Source of the DNA: Mucilaginibacter roseus
GTDB lineage: Bacteria > Bacteroidota > Bacteroidia > Sphingobacteriales > Sphingobacteriaceae
Length of the DNA: 64,000 nt
Assembly: GCF_021215455.1 (NCBI RefSeq)
Contig: NZ_JAJPWV010000003.1
Location: 496,001-560,000, forward strand
Reading direction: 5' to 3'
Positions 43,007 to 52,178 of this stretch are shown here, one piece after another. The translations under genes and the position numbers were made by a program. Each line of letters begins with the position of its first letter. The stretch's first letter is position 1. A model generated the notes under the pieces. That model was given only the letters and a program-made list of their open reading frames with translations. It was not told the origin of the DNA and ran no database searches.

Positions 43007-44278
43007 TTAGGTATTCATCACCCCAATACGGCTGCCTTTCCAATCCGGGAAAAGTACTTTGTCGTTTTTAAGGAGCAGATGCTTGTCAGCCACCTCACTG
43101 AACACGCTACGGAAATCGGTTGTAACAGCAAGGTCGCGGCCATCTTCCAGGTTTTCAACAGCCAGGGCATCTACCTTGCCATGCACTTTGCCACCTGCAA
43201 CATCGTTACCCAAAATAAAGTTACATGATGCACGGCCATGATCGGTACCGCCGGTACCATTTTGGTGCACAGTGCGGCCAAATTCGGTCATGCTCATTAC
43301 TACCACATCATCCTGCAAAGCACCGATATCATGCCAAAAGGCCATAATGCTATCACTCAAATCAGTTACATTGCGGGCGAAAACCCCGTTGGCTGTGCCC
43401 TGGTTAAAGTGGGTGTCCCAGCCATTTGATTCGGCAAAGGCGATCTCCAGCCCTACGTTCATCTTGATAAGCTGCGCAATTTGTTTAAGCGAGTTTCCTA
43501 ATGCTGAGGTTGGATAAACCACGCCGTTTGCGGGTTTATAATTTTTTACATTGGTCTTTTGCAGCATTTTAACCGCCTCAAAACTTTCGCGCCCGGTTTG
43601 CTGCAACAAGCCCGACGCGGTTTGATCGTACAGGTCCTCAAAGCTTTTCGCTGCCAGGTTAGCGCCTGCCGGGTTGCCGCGCATCTGTATAGCAAAATCC
43701 TGCAGGCTGCTTATGGCTAATGCCGGGTTATCGCCGTAAAATGAGCGTGGCATGGCAGAGGTAAGGCTTACCGCCGTAAAAGGCGTAGCAGCATCATGCC
43801 CCAGCAAACCCGCGGCACGGTTGAGCCAGCCGCTTGAGGTACTTTTGCTGAATGGCGTGCCCGACTCCATGTAATCCTGCGCGTCAAAATGCGAGCGGGT
43901 GGTATTAGGCGAACCTATGCCGTGCACTATGGCCAGCTGCTTATCCAAAAACGCGCGTTCAAAACTTTTCATGCCCGGGTGCAGGCCAAAGCGGCCGTCC
44001 AAATCAATTAACGAACCGTTGCCGCCGCTTTTAGCGGCCGACATAAACAGGTCGGGCCGCGCTTTTTTCAGATATTCGTCGGTAAATGGCGTTACAGCCA
44101 TCAGGCCGTCCATCGCGCCGCGCTGAAATATACATACCAGCACTTTTTTGCCTTTGTACAGTTGCGATTGCTTTTCGCTTGCGGCGGCTTCCGCTATAAA
44201 CGCCGGTATGCCGCCCATCAGCCCTATACCGAATAACGACAGGCCGCCTGCTTTTAAAAATCCTCTGCGTGTTAACAT
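43007..44278 (-). CDS. DUF1501 family exported protein
   Basis: The product has 423 residues. MLTRRGFLKAGGLSLFGIGLMGG is a Tat-type signal with RRGF. VLVCIFQRGAMDGLMAVTPF, GLHPGMKSFERAF and LAIVHGIGSPNTTRSHFDAQDYMESG are typical of DUF1501, whose fold is related to sulfatase/alkaline phosphatase enzymes. FGRTVHQNGTGGTDHGRASCNFILG gives the conserved TDHG metal-site region. No substrate is known. It lies 15 bp downstream of the DUF1800 gene; the two families nearly always co-occur and are taken to act together in the periplasm. Confidence 0.88.
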   Translation of the reverse strand: MLTRRGFLKAGGLSLFGIGLMGGIPAFIAEAAASEKQSQLYKGKKVLVCIFQRGAMDGLMAVTPFTDEYLKKARPDLFMSAAKSGGNGSLIDLDGRFGLHPGMKSFERAFLDKQLAIVHGIGSPNTTRSHFDAQDYMESGTPFSKSTSSGWLNRAAGLLGHDAATPFTAVSLTSAMPRSFYGDNPALAISSLQDFAIQMRGNPAGANLAAKSFEDLYDQTASGLLQQTGRESFEAVKMLQKTNVKNYKPANGVVYPTSALGNSLKQIAQLIKMNVGLEIAFAESNGWDTHFNQGTANGVFARNVTDLSDSIMAFWHDIGALQDDVVVMSMTEFGRTVHQNGTGGTDHGRASCNFILGNDVAGGKVHGKVDALAVENLEDGRDLAVTTDFRSVFSEVADKHLLLKNDKVLFPDWKGSRIGVMNT

Positions 44279-44293
44279 GGTGTTTCTCCTTAA

Positions 44294-46192
44294 CTATCGC
44301 CGCTGGTATTCGGGCGAGCCTATAATAATGCCTGCAACCTGTGCCAGCATGGCGCTGTTGCCATTGCTCGCCTGCATTACAGCCTGGTTTTGCTTTTTGG
44401 TTTCGCGGCGAATGGTACTATCCGCCCCGGTAATGGCATCGGTAGTTTTAGGCGCAACCTTTGCCGAAGCATTGTTCACCTTAGTTACCAGTTGCGGGTC
44501 GTTCAGTAACGGCGTAAGCCGTTTAATGGTCGCTGCCGGGTCGCGCTCAGGCAATATCAGTTTACAATAAGTGGCCAGCGCCGCCTTGGCACTCTCCGGC
44601 TCATGATTATTGTTTAGCGCCTTTAAGTTAACCTTTACACCCGGTATGCGGCCCGATGTTAAAGCAAGCCCGAAGTTCATGCGGCTAAGTAACGAGCCGG
44701 TATTGATCCAGAATTGCCCCTTGTCCGGAAAGCCGGTTGGCGCCTGGTAGTAATATGCCTTCTCGCCCATTTTATTTATCCAGTTATACAGCTGGTAAGG
44801 CTGTGTTACGGTAGCATCAAGCCCACGTACCGCGCTAATGGCCAGCTCAAATGGCGATTTCGTTTTTTCGCGAACGGCATCTTTTGCCCAAAACTCGGGT
44901 GCGTTCACCATGGTGGTCAGCACCTGTTTTATATTTCCGTTGGTAGACAGAAATGTTTTGGCCATCTTATCAACCAGTGTTTGGGGCGGGTTATCGCTCA
45001 CAAAACGCACGGCCAGCTTGCGCGATATAAACTTTGCGGTTGATGGATGGTGGGCGAGCATTTCCAACAACTCAACGCCTTCTTCATAACCACCCCCTGC
45101 TTTGAATTTTTTGCCTAAAACAACTTTTGCGGCATCATCGTGTTTATTGGCAGCAAACAAAAAATCGCCCTCGTGTACAAAGCCTCGTTTTTGCAACTGA
45201 TCTTCGCTCAAATTAGTAAGCGCGTTTTTAGCCTGACCGCCATATTGCCCAAAAGGATAAATAGTCCACCCGGTAAGTATGCGGGCCGCCTCGGTTACAT
45301 CTTTTTGTGTATAACCACCATCAACACCAAGCGTATGCAGTTCCATCACCTCACGGGCGTAGTTTTCATTTAGCCCACGGTTGTTCTTCTTTTTAGGTGG
45401 CCTTACCATCATTGCCGTAGTATCAGCGCTCATACGCTTTGGGCGCTGGTTAGTCATGCGCGGTGCCTTTTCGCCCACGCTGCTAAAATTGTCGAGGTAA
45501 TAAAGCATGGCCGGGGCTTTAGCTGTTGCCAGCAGCAGATCGCCAAAGTTGCCCAAGGCGTTAGGGCGTATCACATCCCGCTCATAAGCCGGAACAAACT
45601 GCGCGCAATTGCCTTTGGTTATGGATACATTAAAGTGATTAAACCAAAACGAGGTCATCACTTCCTGTAATTGGTTATTGGTACAGGTGGCGCGCAACAC
45701 TTTTTGGTTAATAAACTGTCTGAACAGTTCTCGTTCAGGCTTCAGGCCATTCTTCTCCATGTAAGCGGCAAGCGAATCGCGGTAACCTTTGCGGTCAGTT
45801 TTTACTGAATCTTTATTAAGTGAGCCATCTTTAACGGCCATGCGCAATACCTGGCCATTTTTAGGGTACTGTTTTAATACCTCTGCATTGCTCAACTTCA
45901 GCGCGTCATAATTATTCAGTAATGCCGATAGAGAATCGTCAGGCAGCCTGGCTTCCAATTGCTTGGCAAACCAGTTTTCCAGGCCCTCGTTGGCAACTTT
46001 TTCTATCTCGCCCGGTGTCGCTCCATAAGTAAACCTGCTAAGCAGATGGGCGGCGGCCTCATTTTTTGTGAGATGCGCTGCTACATATGGAAACCGGAGA
46101 CTGTTAGCATCTTTCGCAGTAAAAAATGCCGCTAAAGGCATAATTAATAAAGCGGCAATTATGCCGTTGGCATATCTCATCATTGTTTTCAT
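44294..46192 (-). CDS. DUF1800 family exported protein
   Basis: The product has 632 residues from the ATG at 46192, chosen because it opens a signal peptide (MKTMMRYANGIIAALLIMPLAAFFTA); the frame extends 23 codons further upstream without a good signal. AAHLLSRFTYGATPGEIEKVANEG, FWFNHFNVSITKG, NENYAREVMELHTLGVDGGYTQKDVTEAARILTGWT in pieces, and FISRKLAVRFVSDNPP are family landmarks. It pairs with the DUF1501 gene downstream. A strong Fur-like palindrome lies about 80 bp upstream of this start, shared with the divergent siderophore receptor. Confidence 0.88.
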   Translation of the reverse strand: MKTMMRYANGIIAALLIMPLAAFFTAKDANSLRFPYVAAHLTKNEAAAHLLSRFTYGATPGEIEKVANEGLENWFAKQLEARLPDDSLSALLNNYDALKLSNAEVLKQYPKNGQVLRMAVKDGSLNKDSVKTDRKGYRDSLAAYMEKNGLKPERELFRQFINQKVLRATCTNNQLQEVMTSFWFNHFNVSITKGNCAQFVPAYERDVIRPNALGNFGDLLLATAKAPAMLYYLDNFSSVGEKAPRMTNQRPKRMSADTTAMMVRPPKKKNNRGLNENYAREVMELHTLGVDGGYTQKDVTEAARILTGWTIYPFGQYGGQAKNALTNLSEDQLQKRGFVHEGDFLFAANKHDDAAKVVLGKKFKAGGGYEEGVELLEMLAHHPSTAKFISRKLAVRFVSDNPPQTLVDKMAKTFLSTNGNIKQVLTTMVNAPEFWAKDAVREKTKSPFELAISAVRGLDATVTQPYQLYNWINKMGEKAYYYQAPTGFPDKGQFWINTGSLLSRMNFGLALTSGRIPGVKVNLKALNNNHEPESAKAALATYCKLILPERDPAATIKRLTPLLNDPQLVTKVNNASAKVAPKTTDAITGADSTIRRETKKQNQAVMQASNGNSAMLAQVAGIIIGSPEYQRR

Positions 46193-46272
46193 AGCGGTAT
46201 CTGCTAACAGGATAACGTTTAAGACTGCCTGATTATCATTTGGTTTAAAAATTATTCTCAATAGATAATGAA

Positions 46273-46297
46273 TTTATTTAGATTATTTCTAAATAAA
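46273..46297. promoter_or_regulatory. Fur-box-like palindrome between DUF1800 and the siderophore receptor
   Basis: Two perfect 10-bp arms, TTTATTTAGA (46273-46282) and TCTAAATAAA (46288-46297), with a 5-bp centre. TTTAGA-n-TCTAAA cores resemble iron-regulator (Fur) boxes of Bacteroidetes. It ends 3 bp before the -33 TTG (46300-46302) of the receptor promoter, whose -7 box is the near-consensus TTTCTTTG (46323-46330, 20-bp spacer). Confidence 0.65.
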
Positions 46298-46336
46298 GGT
46301 TGACAATGCTATGATATTTACTTTTCTTTGCGGCTG

Positions 46337-46357
46337 ATTTAGACTTATTCCAAATAA
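46337..46357 (+). promoter_or_regulatory. Second, imperfect Fur-box-like site next to the receptor start codon
   Basis: ATTTAGACTTATTCCAAAT is a diverged copy of the upstream palindrome with the same TTTAGA...AAAT halves. It runs up to the start codon (ATG at 46359), so a bound regulator would block the transcription start region. Confidence 0.5.
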
Positions 46358-46358
46358 A

Positions 46359-48740
46359 ATGAAAAAACTTTTTACCCTATTTACAATCTTACTCGCATTT
46401 GCTTCAGCTTTTGGCCAGCAGCAATATGGCAGTGTAAGTGGTACGGTAACCACCCGCGACGGGAGTCCGGCCGTTTATGTTTCTGTTGGTGTTAAAGACC
46501 ACGGGAACGGCAGCATGACTAATGACAGAGGCCAATATCGTATCGGCCGTTTAAGAGCAGGCACTTATACCATTGTTGTTTCTGCCATCAACCTGGGCAA
46601 ACAAGAAAAGGAAGTTGTTATTAAAGCAGGCGAAAACACCGTCGAAAATTTTGTGCTTGACATCAACAACGCGCAGCTACAGGAGGTGGAGATCAAGGAA
46701 AAAAATAACAAACTTAAAATCGACAATCCTTCGTCTTCATTACGCCTGAACGAGCCGGTGCTTGAAGCTGCGCAGAACATCCAAATCGTATCAAACACCG
46801 CGTTGCGCGATCAGCAGATCATCAGTATGAGCGACGGCTTGATACGTAACGTGAGCGGTGCCGTACGCCTGGAGCACTGGGGCGACCTGTATACCAACAT
46901 CACCATGCGTGGCTCGCAAATACAGGCTTTCCGTAACGGTTTCAATGTAGTAAACTCCTATTGGGGACCGTTAACTGAGGACATGAGTTTTGTTGACCAC
47001 ATCGAGTTTGTTAAAGGCCCGGCAGGTTTCATGGTATCAAACGGTGATCCGGCTGGTTTATACAACGTGGTAACCAAAAAACCTACAGGACAAGAAAAAG
47101 GTGAATTTACGTTAACCGCCGGTAGCTTTGGTTTATATCGCAGCACGCTTGACCTGGACGGTAAGCTGAGTAAAGATGGCAAATTTTTATACCGCTTAAA
47201 CCTGGCCGCTCAAAAAAGAGGCTCACACCGCCCTTATGAAGATAACAATCGCATTGTTATCGCGCCGGTAGTTTCTTATCAGTTTGATGATAAAACGAAA
47301 TTGACTGCAGAATATACTTACCAAAATGCCCGCATGACCAACGTAGGTTCATACTACGTATTTGGTACCGAGTATGCCAAATATCCGGTTGATTTTACAC
47401 AATACCAGCCAGGACTGCCTCTAACTAATATCAATGATCATAGCTTATTCCTAAAATTAGACCATAAGCTTAGTGATAACTGGAATTTTGCCGCAGAGGC
47501 ATCTTATTTTAACTATGGCCAAAACGGCGCTTCAATGTGGCCCGACTCTGTAAAAGGCGACAAGATTTACCGTTACGTAGGTTTGTGGGACGCGAAAAGC
47601 GAGATGACCATGGCACGCGGTACCTTAACCGGCGACATTACTACAGGCGCTGTCCGTCATCGCATTTTAGGTGGTATTGACGTAGGCACTAAAACTTATT
47701 TTGCCGATTGGGGCCAATCGCACTCGCTTGATACGCTGAGCGCCCCTTTCGATAACCTAAATCCTAATTATGGCACGCCTTCTAACGGCTTCCCGGTTTG
47801 GGATCGTACACAAAACCTGGAAGCCCGTGCGGTAAAAGCCGGTGGTACGCAAAACCAGGAATATGCCGGCTTTTATGCTCAGGATGAATTAGGCTTTCTG
47901 GATAACATGATCCGCTTAACAGTAGCTGGTCGTTACACCTATGTAAAACAAAGCTCATTTGGCGGCGCTCCTCAAAGTGCTAAAAAATTCACCCCCCGTT
48001 TAGGTTTAAGCGTCTCAGTTGATAAGCAAACTTCGGTATATGGTTTATATGACCAGGCCTTCACACCACAAGCCGGTGCAAGGTTGATAAATGGCGGTAC
48101 AGTTAAACCGATAACCGGTAACAATATTGAATTTGGTATTAAGCGCGATTGGTTTGGCGGCCAGTGGAACACTACTGTTGCCGTATACCAGATCACCAAG
48201 AACAATGAAGCTACGCCAACTTCAAACAGTACTCCGGGCAACCCTATCAGCATGTTGTTAGGCCAGCGCCGTGCCAAAGGCTTTGAGTTTGACTTACGTG
48301 GCGAAATTGTATCAGGCCTGACCCTGACAGCCAACTACGCCTACACCGACTCAAAAGTTACCAGCGTTGGCGATGTTACCGATGGTTCTGTAAAAGTTGG
48401 TGATGTTGTACCAGGCTTTTCAAAACACACTATTAACGGCTGGTTAAACTACAAACTGCAAAGCGGCCCGTTAAAAGGTTCGGGGGTATCAGCTGGTTTT
48501 ACCGGTTTGCTTGATCGCGCTACCGATACCTGGAGCCCGTCAACCGTGCGCCTGCCTGACTATTTTAAAATTGATGGCGGCCTGTTTTGGGAAGGCAGCA
48601 AAATGCGTATCAGCGCTAACGTGTACAACGTTGCCAATAAATATCTGTACAGTGGCTCATACTACAGCTGGCTAAATGCCTACTACTGGCAAACAGAAGC
48701 GCCGCGTAACTACCGCGTTACGGTTTCATACCGTTTCTAA
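46359..48740 (+). CDS. TonB-dependent siderophore receptor
   Basis: The product has 793 residues. The signal peptide (MKKLFTLFTILLAFASAFG) is followed by a carboxypeptidase-regulatory-like domain (GSVSGTVTTRDGSPAVYVSVGVKD, about 22-110), then a plug (NVSGAVRLEHWGDLYTNITMRGSQ, VDHIEFVKGPAGFMVSNGDPAGLYNVVTKKP in pieces) and a barrel ending YRVTVSYRF. The plug motifs match ferrichrome/ferric-coprogen-type receptors. Two Fur-box-like sites around its promoter support iron-repressed expression. Alone among plus-strand genes here, it ends with its own strong terminator. The exact siderophore is not predictable. Confidence 0.9.
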   Translation: MKKLFTLFTILLAFASAFGQQQYGSVSGTVTTRDGSPAVYVSVGVKDHGNGSMTNDRGQYRIGRLRAGTYTIVVSAINLGKQEKEVVIKAGENTVENFVLDINNAQLQEVEIKEKNNKLKIDNPSSSLRLNEPVLEAAQNIQIVSNTALRDQQIISMSDGLIRNVSGAVRLEHWGDLYTNITMRGSQIQAFRNGFNVVNSYWGPLTEDMSFVDHIEFVKGPAGFMVSNGDPAGLYNVVTKKPTGQEKGEFTLTAGSFGLYRSTLDLDGKLSKDGKFLYRLNLAAQKRGSHRPYEDNNRIVIAPVVSYQFDDKTKLTAEYTYQNARMTNVGSYYVFGTEYAKYPVDFTQYQPGLPLTNINDHSLFLKLDHKLSDNWNFAAEASYFNYGQNGASMWPDSVKGDKIYRYVGLWDAKSEMTMARGTLTGDITTGAVRHRILGGIDVGTKTYFADWGQSHSLDTLSAPFDNLNPNYGTPSNGFPVWDRTQNLEARAVKAGGTQNQEYAGFYAQDELGFLDNMIRLTVAGRYTYVKQSSFGGAPQSAKKFTPRLGLSVSVDKQTSVYGLYDQAFTPQAGARLINGGTVKPITGNNIEFGIKRDWFGGQWNTTVAVYQITKNNEATPTSNSTPGNPISMLLGQRRAKGFEFDLRGEIVSGLTLTANYAYTDSKVTSVGDVTDGSVKVGDVVPGFSKHTINGWLNYKLQSGPLKGSGVSAGFTGLLDRATDTWSPSTVRLPDYFKIDGGLFWEGSKMRISANVYNVANKYLYSGSYYSWLNAYYWQTEAPRNYRVTVSYRF

Positions 48741-48759
48741 TCTGATCAATTTTTAACAC

Positions 48760-48786
48760 GGCCCCGGCATTGCGCCCGGGGCTTTG
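48760..48786 (+). terminator. Terminator of the siderophore receptor gene
   Basis: GCCCCGG (48761-48767) pairs with CCGGGGC (48776-48782), loop of 8 nt, followed by TTTGTTGTTT. Confidence 0.8.
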
Positions 48787-48814
48787 TTGTTTATTACAAA
48801 CCCACATAAATAAC

Positions 48815-48822
48815 TATATTTG
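48815..48822 (+). promoter_or_regulatory. -7 box of the yebC-rsmI unit
   Basis: TATATTTG, a perfect TAnnTTTG box, 43 bp upstream of the yebC start. It supports the start at 48866 rather than the in-frame codon at 48770, which lies before the box. Confidence 0.55.
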
Positions 48823-48865
48823 CACGCAAAAAACTCCTGTATTACAACAGGCTTTTATATATACC

Positions 48866-49591
48866 ATGGGAAGAGCATTTGAATTCCGTAAAGAGAGAAA
48901 ATTTAAGCGCTGGGCCAAAATGGCGGTGCAGTTTACCCGTTTAGGCAAAGAGATTGTGATGGCAGTAAAGGCCGGTGGCCCTAATGTTGAAACCAATTCG
49001 CGCCTGCGTACCGCTGTGCAAAATGCCAAAGCCGTAAACATGCCTAAAGACAGGGTTGAAGCCGCTATTAAACGCGCCTCAAGCCGCGATGAAAAGGATT
49101 ACGATGAGCTGGTGTATGAGGGCTATGCTCCGCACGGCATTGCTATATTGGTTGAAACGGCTACTGATAATACTAACCGCACGGTTGCCAACGTACGCAG
49201 CTACTTTACCAAACATGGTGGTACGCTGGGTAAAACCGGCTCGCTTGATTTTGTATTCAACCGCAAATCGGTATTTACATTTGAGCCGGGCGACCGAGAT
49301 CTGGAAGAACTGGAGTTTGAACTGATTGACGCCGGTTTGGAAGATTTATTTGTGGAGGCTGACGAAGAAGGAAAAGATATTGCTGTTATACACACTGCTT
49401 TTGAGGATTTTGGCAAGATGCAGAAAGCTCTTGAGGAGCTGGGCATCGAAACCAAATCAGCTAAACTGGAGCGTATACCGGTTACTACTGTTGATGTAAC
49501 CGAGGAACAAGCCGTTGACGCGCTTAAGATAGTTGACAAACTGGAAGAAGATGACGACGTACAGGCCGTTTACCATAATATAGCGGGCTAA
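48866..49591 (+). CDS. yebC: YebC/PmpR-family (TACO1-like) transcriptional/translation regulator
   Basis: The product has 241 residues. The start at 48866 gives MGRAFEFRKERKFKRWAKMAVQFTRLGKEI, the canonical N-terminus; upstream in-frame codons belong to the terminator and promoter region. KAGGPNVETNSRLRTAVQNAKAVNMPKDRVEAAIKRA and YEGYAPHGIAILVETATDN, given in pieces, are family signatures. YebC proteins bind DNA in some species and relieve ribosome pausing at proline-rich stretches in others, so the exact role is open. rsmI follows 14 bp downstream. Confidence 0.93.
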   Translation: MGRAFEFRKERKFKRWAKMAVQFTRLGKEIVMAVKAGGPNVETNSRLRTAVQNAKAVNMPKDRVEAAIKRASSRDEKDYDELVYEGYAPHGIAILVETATDNTNRTVANVRSYFTKHGGTLGKTGSLDFVFNRKSVFTFEPGDRDLEELEFELIDAGLEDLFVEADEEGKDIAVIHTAFEDFGKMQKALEELGIETKSAKLERIPVTTVDVTEEQAVDALKIVDKLEEDDDVQAVYHNIAG

Positions 49592-49605
49592 GCCTGCATA
49601 AGCAT

Positions 49606-50280
49606 ATGACAGGTAAGCTTTTTTTAGTCCCCACACCCATAGGTAACCTGGAGGACATTACCCTCCGGGCTTTACGTGTACTCAAAGAAGCTGACCTGCT
49701 GCTTGCTGAAGATACCCGTACTTCGGCACCGATGCTCAAGCATTTTGATATCCATCAAAAGGTTTTTGCACATCATCAGCATAACGAGCACCAGTCATCA
49801 AACGAGATCATCCGGTTTTTAAAGGAAGGTAAAAATATCGCCCTTATATCAGATGCCGGTACACCCGCTATATCCGATCCGGGATTTTACCTGGTGCGAG
49901 AGGCGCTTAAACATGACATAGCCATTGAGTGCCTGCCCGGTGCCACGGCTTTCGTCCCTGCGCTGGTGAACTCCGGTTTCCCTACGGACAGGTTTTGCTT
50001 TGAGGGATTTTTGCCGTTAAAAAAAGGGCGCCAAACGCGCTATAAATTTTTAGCTAACGAGGAGCGCACCATTATACTGTATGAGTCGCCGCACCGTTTA
50101 ATTAAAACGCTTGACGAAATGGCCGAGCATTTTGGTGCCGACAGGCTGATCTCCGTATCGCGCGAGTTGACCAAGATGTTCGAGGAAACGGTACGCGGTA
50201 CAGTAACCGAAGTAAAAACACATTTTGAAACGCATACCGTAAAAGGTGAGTTTGTAATATGTGTTAAGGGGAAGGAGTAA
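49606..50280 (+). CDS. rsmI: 16S rRNA (cytidine(1402)-2'-O)-methyltransferase
   Basis: The product has 224 residues and belongs to the tetrapyrrole-methylase-fold superfamily. It uses S-adenosylmethionine to methylate the 2'-OH of C1402 in the ribosomal P site. Landmarks: LFLVPTPIGNLEDITLRALRVLKEADLLLAEDTRTS in pieces, ALISDAGTPAISDPGFYLVREA, and PGATAFVPALVNSGFPTDRFCFEGFLP. It lacks the C-terminal extension of longer homologues, as is common in Bacteroidetes. It is probably co-transcribed with yebC. Confidence 0.93.
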   Translation: MTGKLFLVPTPIGNLEDITLRALRVLKEADLLLAEDTRTSAPMLKHFDIHQKVFAHHQHNEHQSSNEIIRFLKEGKNIALISDAGTPAISDPGFYLVREALKHDIAIECLPGATAFVPALVNSGFPTDRFCFEGFLPLKKGRQTRYKFLANEERTIILYESPHRLIKTLDEMAEHFGADRLISVSRELTKMFEETVRGTVTEVKTHFETHTVKGEFVICVKGKE

Positions 50281-50302
50281 TAGCCCTCTTATAAAAAACT
50301 CC

Positions 50303-50386
50303 TTGTCATATCGAACGAGGAACGAGGAGAAACTGTCGTTTTGCCAAGAACGCAGAGAGATTTCTCGCTATCGCTCGAAATGACAA
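50303..50386. repeat. Extragenic palindrome, TTGTCAT type
   Basis: Arms TTGTCATATCGA (50303-50314) and TCGAAATGACAA (50375-50386) pair at 11 of 12 positions. The inside carries GAACGAGGAACGAGGAG and a TTTCTCGCTATCGCTCG segment. This is a well-known style of interspersed repeat in Bacteroidetes intergenic DNA. Confidence 0.65.
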
Positions 50387-50400
50387 ACGTAAACATAAGC

Positions 50401-50476
50401 GTCATTGCGGGGTACGAAGCAATCTCTTCAGGATGTTGTTCTTCAGACAAGTCGCTCATTGATTGCTTCGTACCCG
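50401..50476. repeat. Extragenic palindrome, GTCATTGCG type
   Basis: GGGTACGAAGCAATC (50410-50424) and its exact complement GATTGCTTCGTACCC (50461-50475), with a GTCATTGCG start on the left. It lies directly after the first palindrome, so two unrelated repeat families are stacked in the rsmI-lnt spacer. Confidence 0.7.
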
Positions 50477-50534
50477 TTAATGAAGGAATATATCAGCCAG
50501 GCAACAATAAAGCTAACTAACCAGTAGCATCTCC

Positions 50535-52178
50535 ATGAAAAAAAATATACTCCTTTCCATATTATCAGGCCTGTTACTTTGGATAGCCTGGCCGCCCACA
50601 TCATATACCACATTTCTGCTATTTGCAGGCTTTGTGCCTATGCTGCTCGCAATGGAAAACATCATCCAATCAGCAACTGCTAATAAAGGCAAAAAGCTGT
50701 ATTGGACAACCTTTCTGGGGTTCTTTATATGGAACACCCTATCCATATACTGGGTTTACAATTCATTGAAAGACGCCGGTACAGTTGCGGCGGTATTTAT
50801 AAGCCTGGTGCCTTACTCATTAGGTCCGTTGCTTATGTCTTTGGCTTGCTGGTTATATTACCGGGTACGCCTAAAAATGTCACGAGGTAAGGCGTTGACC
50901 GGTTTGGTTATTTTTTGGATGGGATATGAATACCTACATCAAACCTGGGATTTAAATTTCCCGTGGATGACCTTAGGCAATGGCTTCGCCGTATCGCATA
51001 GTTGGATTCAATGGTACGAGTATACCGGCGTTTATGGCGGCACCATTTGGATATGGATTATAAACATTCTGCTGTTTTTGATTTACATAAGCTTTGCGGA
51101 AAATATGAACGGCAAAGCACGGCTGAAATTAGGAGCTACTGCATTGGCCATTTTGTTGTTGCCCCTATCTTTTTCGCTATACAGCTATTACAACTATCAG
51201 GAGCAGAAAAACCCATCGAATATTGTGGTAGTGCAACCTAATATTGACCCTTACGGCAAATCAGGCAATATACCCCATGCTGAGCAATTGAGGATATTAA
51301 CCCACCTGTCTGATTCGCTGGCGCAACCGAATACGGAGTATTTTATATGGCCCGAAACCGCTCTTGCCGAAAATATGGATGAGGATGCTATCCGCCATAA
51401 CCTACAGTTTGAAAAGGTGCAGCAGTTCATCAGCAAATACCGTAATGGTAACGTGTTAACAGGCGCCGAAACCCATAAATTGTACAACACCCGTAAAACT
51501 ACTTCAGCACGTCCGGCAGACCCAAAGGGAACGTTGTTTTTTGATAGCTTTAATACGGCCTTAAATATTGAAAATTCTGCACAGGTACAGATATACCATA
51601 AGTCGAAACTGGTACCCGGCGCCGAGGAGTTACCTTTTGAAAATTACCTTTCATTTTTGAAGCCGGTGTTTGAGCACCTGGGCGGCAGCACCGGCAGTTA
51701 CGGCAAGCAGGCCGAGGCAGGCGTATTCTATTCGCAAAGCGGTATAGGCGTTGACCCGGTTATATGTTATGAATCCATCTGGGGAGAGTACGTGGCGCAA
51801 TCCGTGAAAAAAGGCGCACAATTCATTGCCATTATCACCAATGATGGCTGGTGGGAAAACACATCAGGCAAAGATCAGCACCTGGATTATGCCAAGCTAC
51901 GTGCTATTGAAACCCGGCGTTGGGTAGCGCGGTCTGCCAATACGGGTATTTCGGCGTTTATTAACCAGCGTGGCGATATAGTGCAGCATAGCGGCTGGTG
52001 GGTGCAGTCCGCGCTTAAGCAAGACATCAATCTTAACTCCGATTTGACATTCTATGCCCGCTTTGGCGATTACCTGCCAAAAGCAGCAAGCCTGTTAACA
52101 ATTATCGGAATATTTTACGTAATTTTTAATCTTAAATTTAGGAAGCGAATCAATCCAACTGCTCCTGTTCTCGGGTAA
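50535..52178 (+). CDS. lnt: Apolipoprotein N-acyltransferase
   Basis: An inner-membrane enzyme of 547 residues that adds the third acyl chain to lipoproteins. Several N-terminal helices are followed by a periplasmic nitrilase domain. WPETALAEN holds the catalytic Glu, YHKSKLVPGAEELPFE the Lys, and VICYESIWGE the Cys (Cys411). ITNDGWWENTSGKDQHLDYAKLRAIETRRWVARSANTG in pieces is the family tail. It is monocistronic as far as visible; its 3' end overlaps the convergent kinase gene by 29 bp. Confidence 0.93.
   Translation: MKKNILLSILSGLLLWIAWPPTSYTTFLLFAGFVPMLLAMENIIQSATANKGKKLYWTTFLGFFIWNTLSIYWVYNSLKDAGTVAAVFISLVPYSLGPLLMSLACWLYYRVRLKMSRGKALTGLVIFWMGYEYLHQTWDLNFPWMTLGNGFAVSHSWIQWYEYTGVYGGTIWIWIINILLFLIYISFAENMNGKARLKLGATALAILLLPLSFSLYSYYNYQEQKNPSNIVVVQPNIDPYGKSGNIPHAEQLRILTHLSDSLAQPNTEYFIWPETALAENMDEDAIRHNLQFEKVQQFISKYRNGNVLTGAETHKLYNTRKTTSARPADPKGTLFFDSFNTALNIENSAQVQIYHKSKLVPGAEELPFENYLSFLKPVFEHLGGSTGSYGKQAEAGVFYSQSGIGVDPVICYESIWGEYVAQSVKKGAQFIAIITNDGWWENTSGKDQHLDYAKLRAIETRRWVARSANTGISAFINQRGDIVQHSGWWVQSALKQDINLNSDLTFYARFGDYLPKAASLLTIIGIFYVIFNLKFRKRINPTAPVLG

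Noticed and set aside
42992-43023. 10-bp inverted repeat GGGTGATGAA / TTCATCACCC between convergent genes.
   Set aside because: Half lies in the coding end of the DUF1501 gene and no U-tract follows on the plus strand; too weak to call a terminator.
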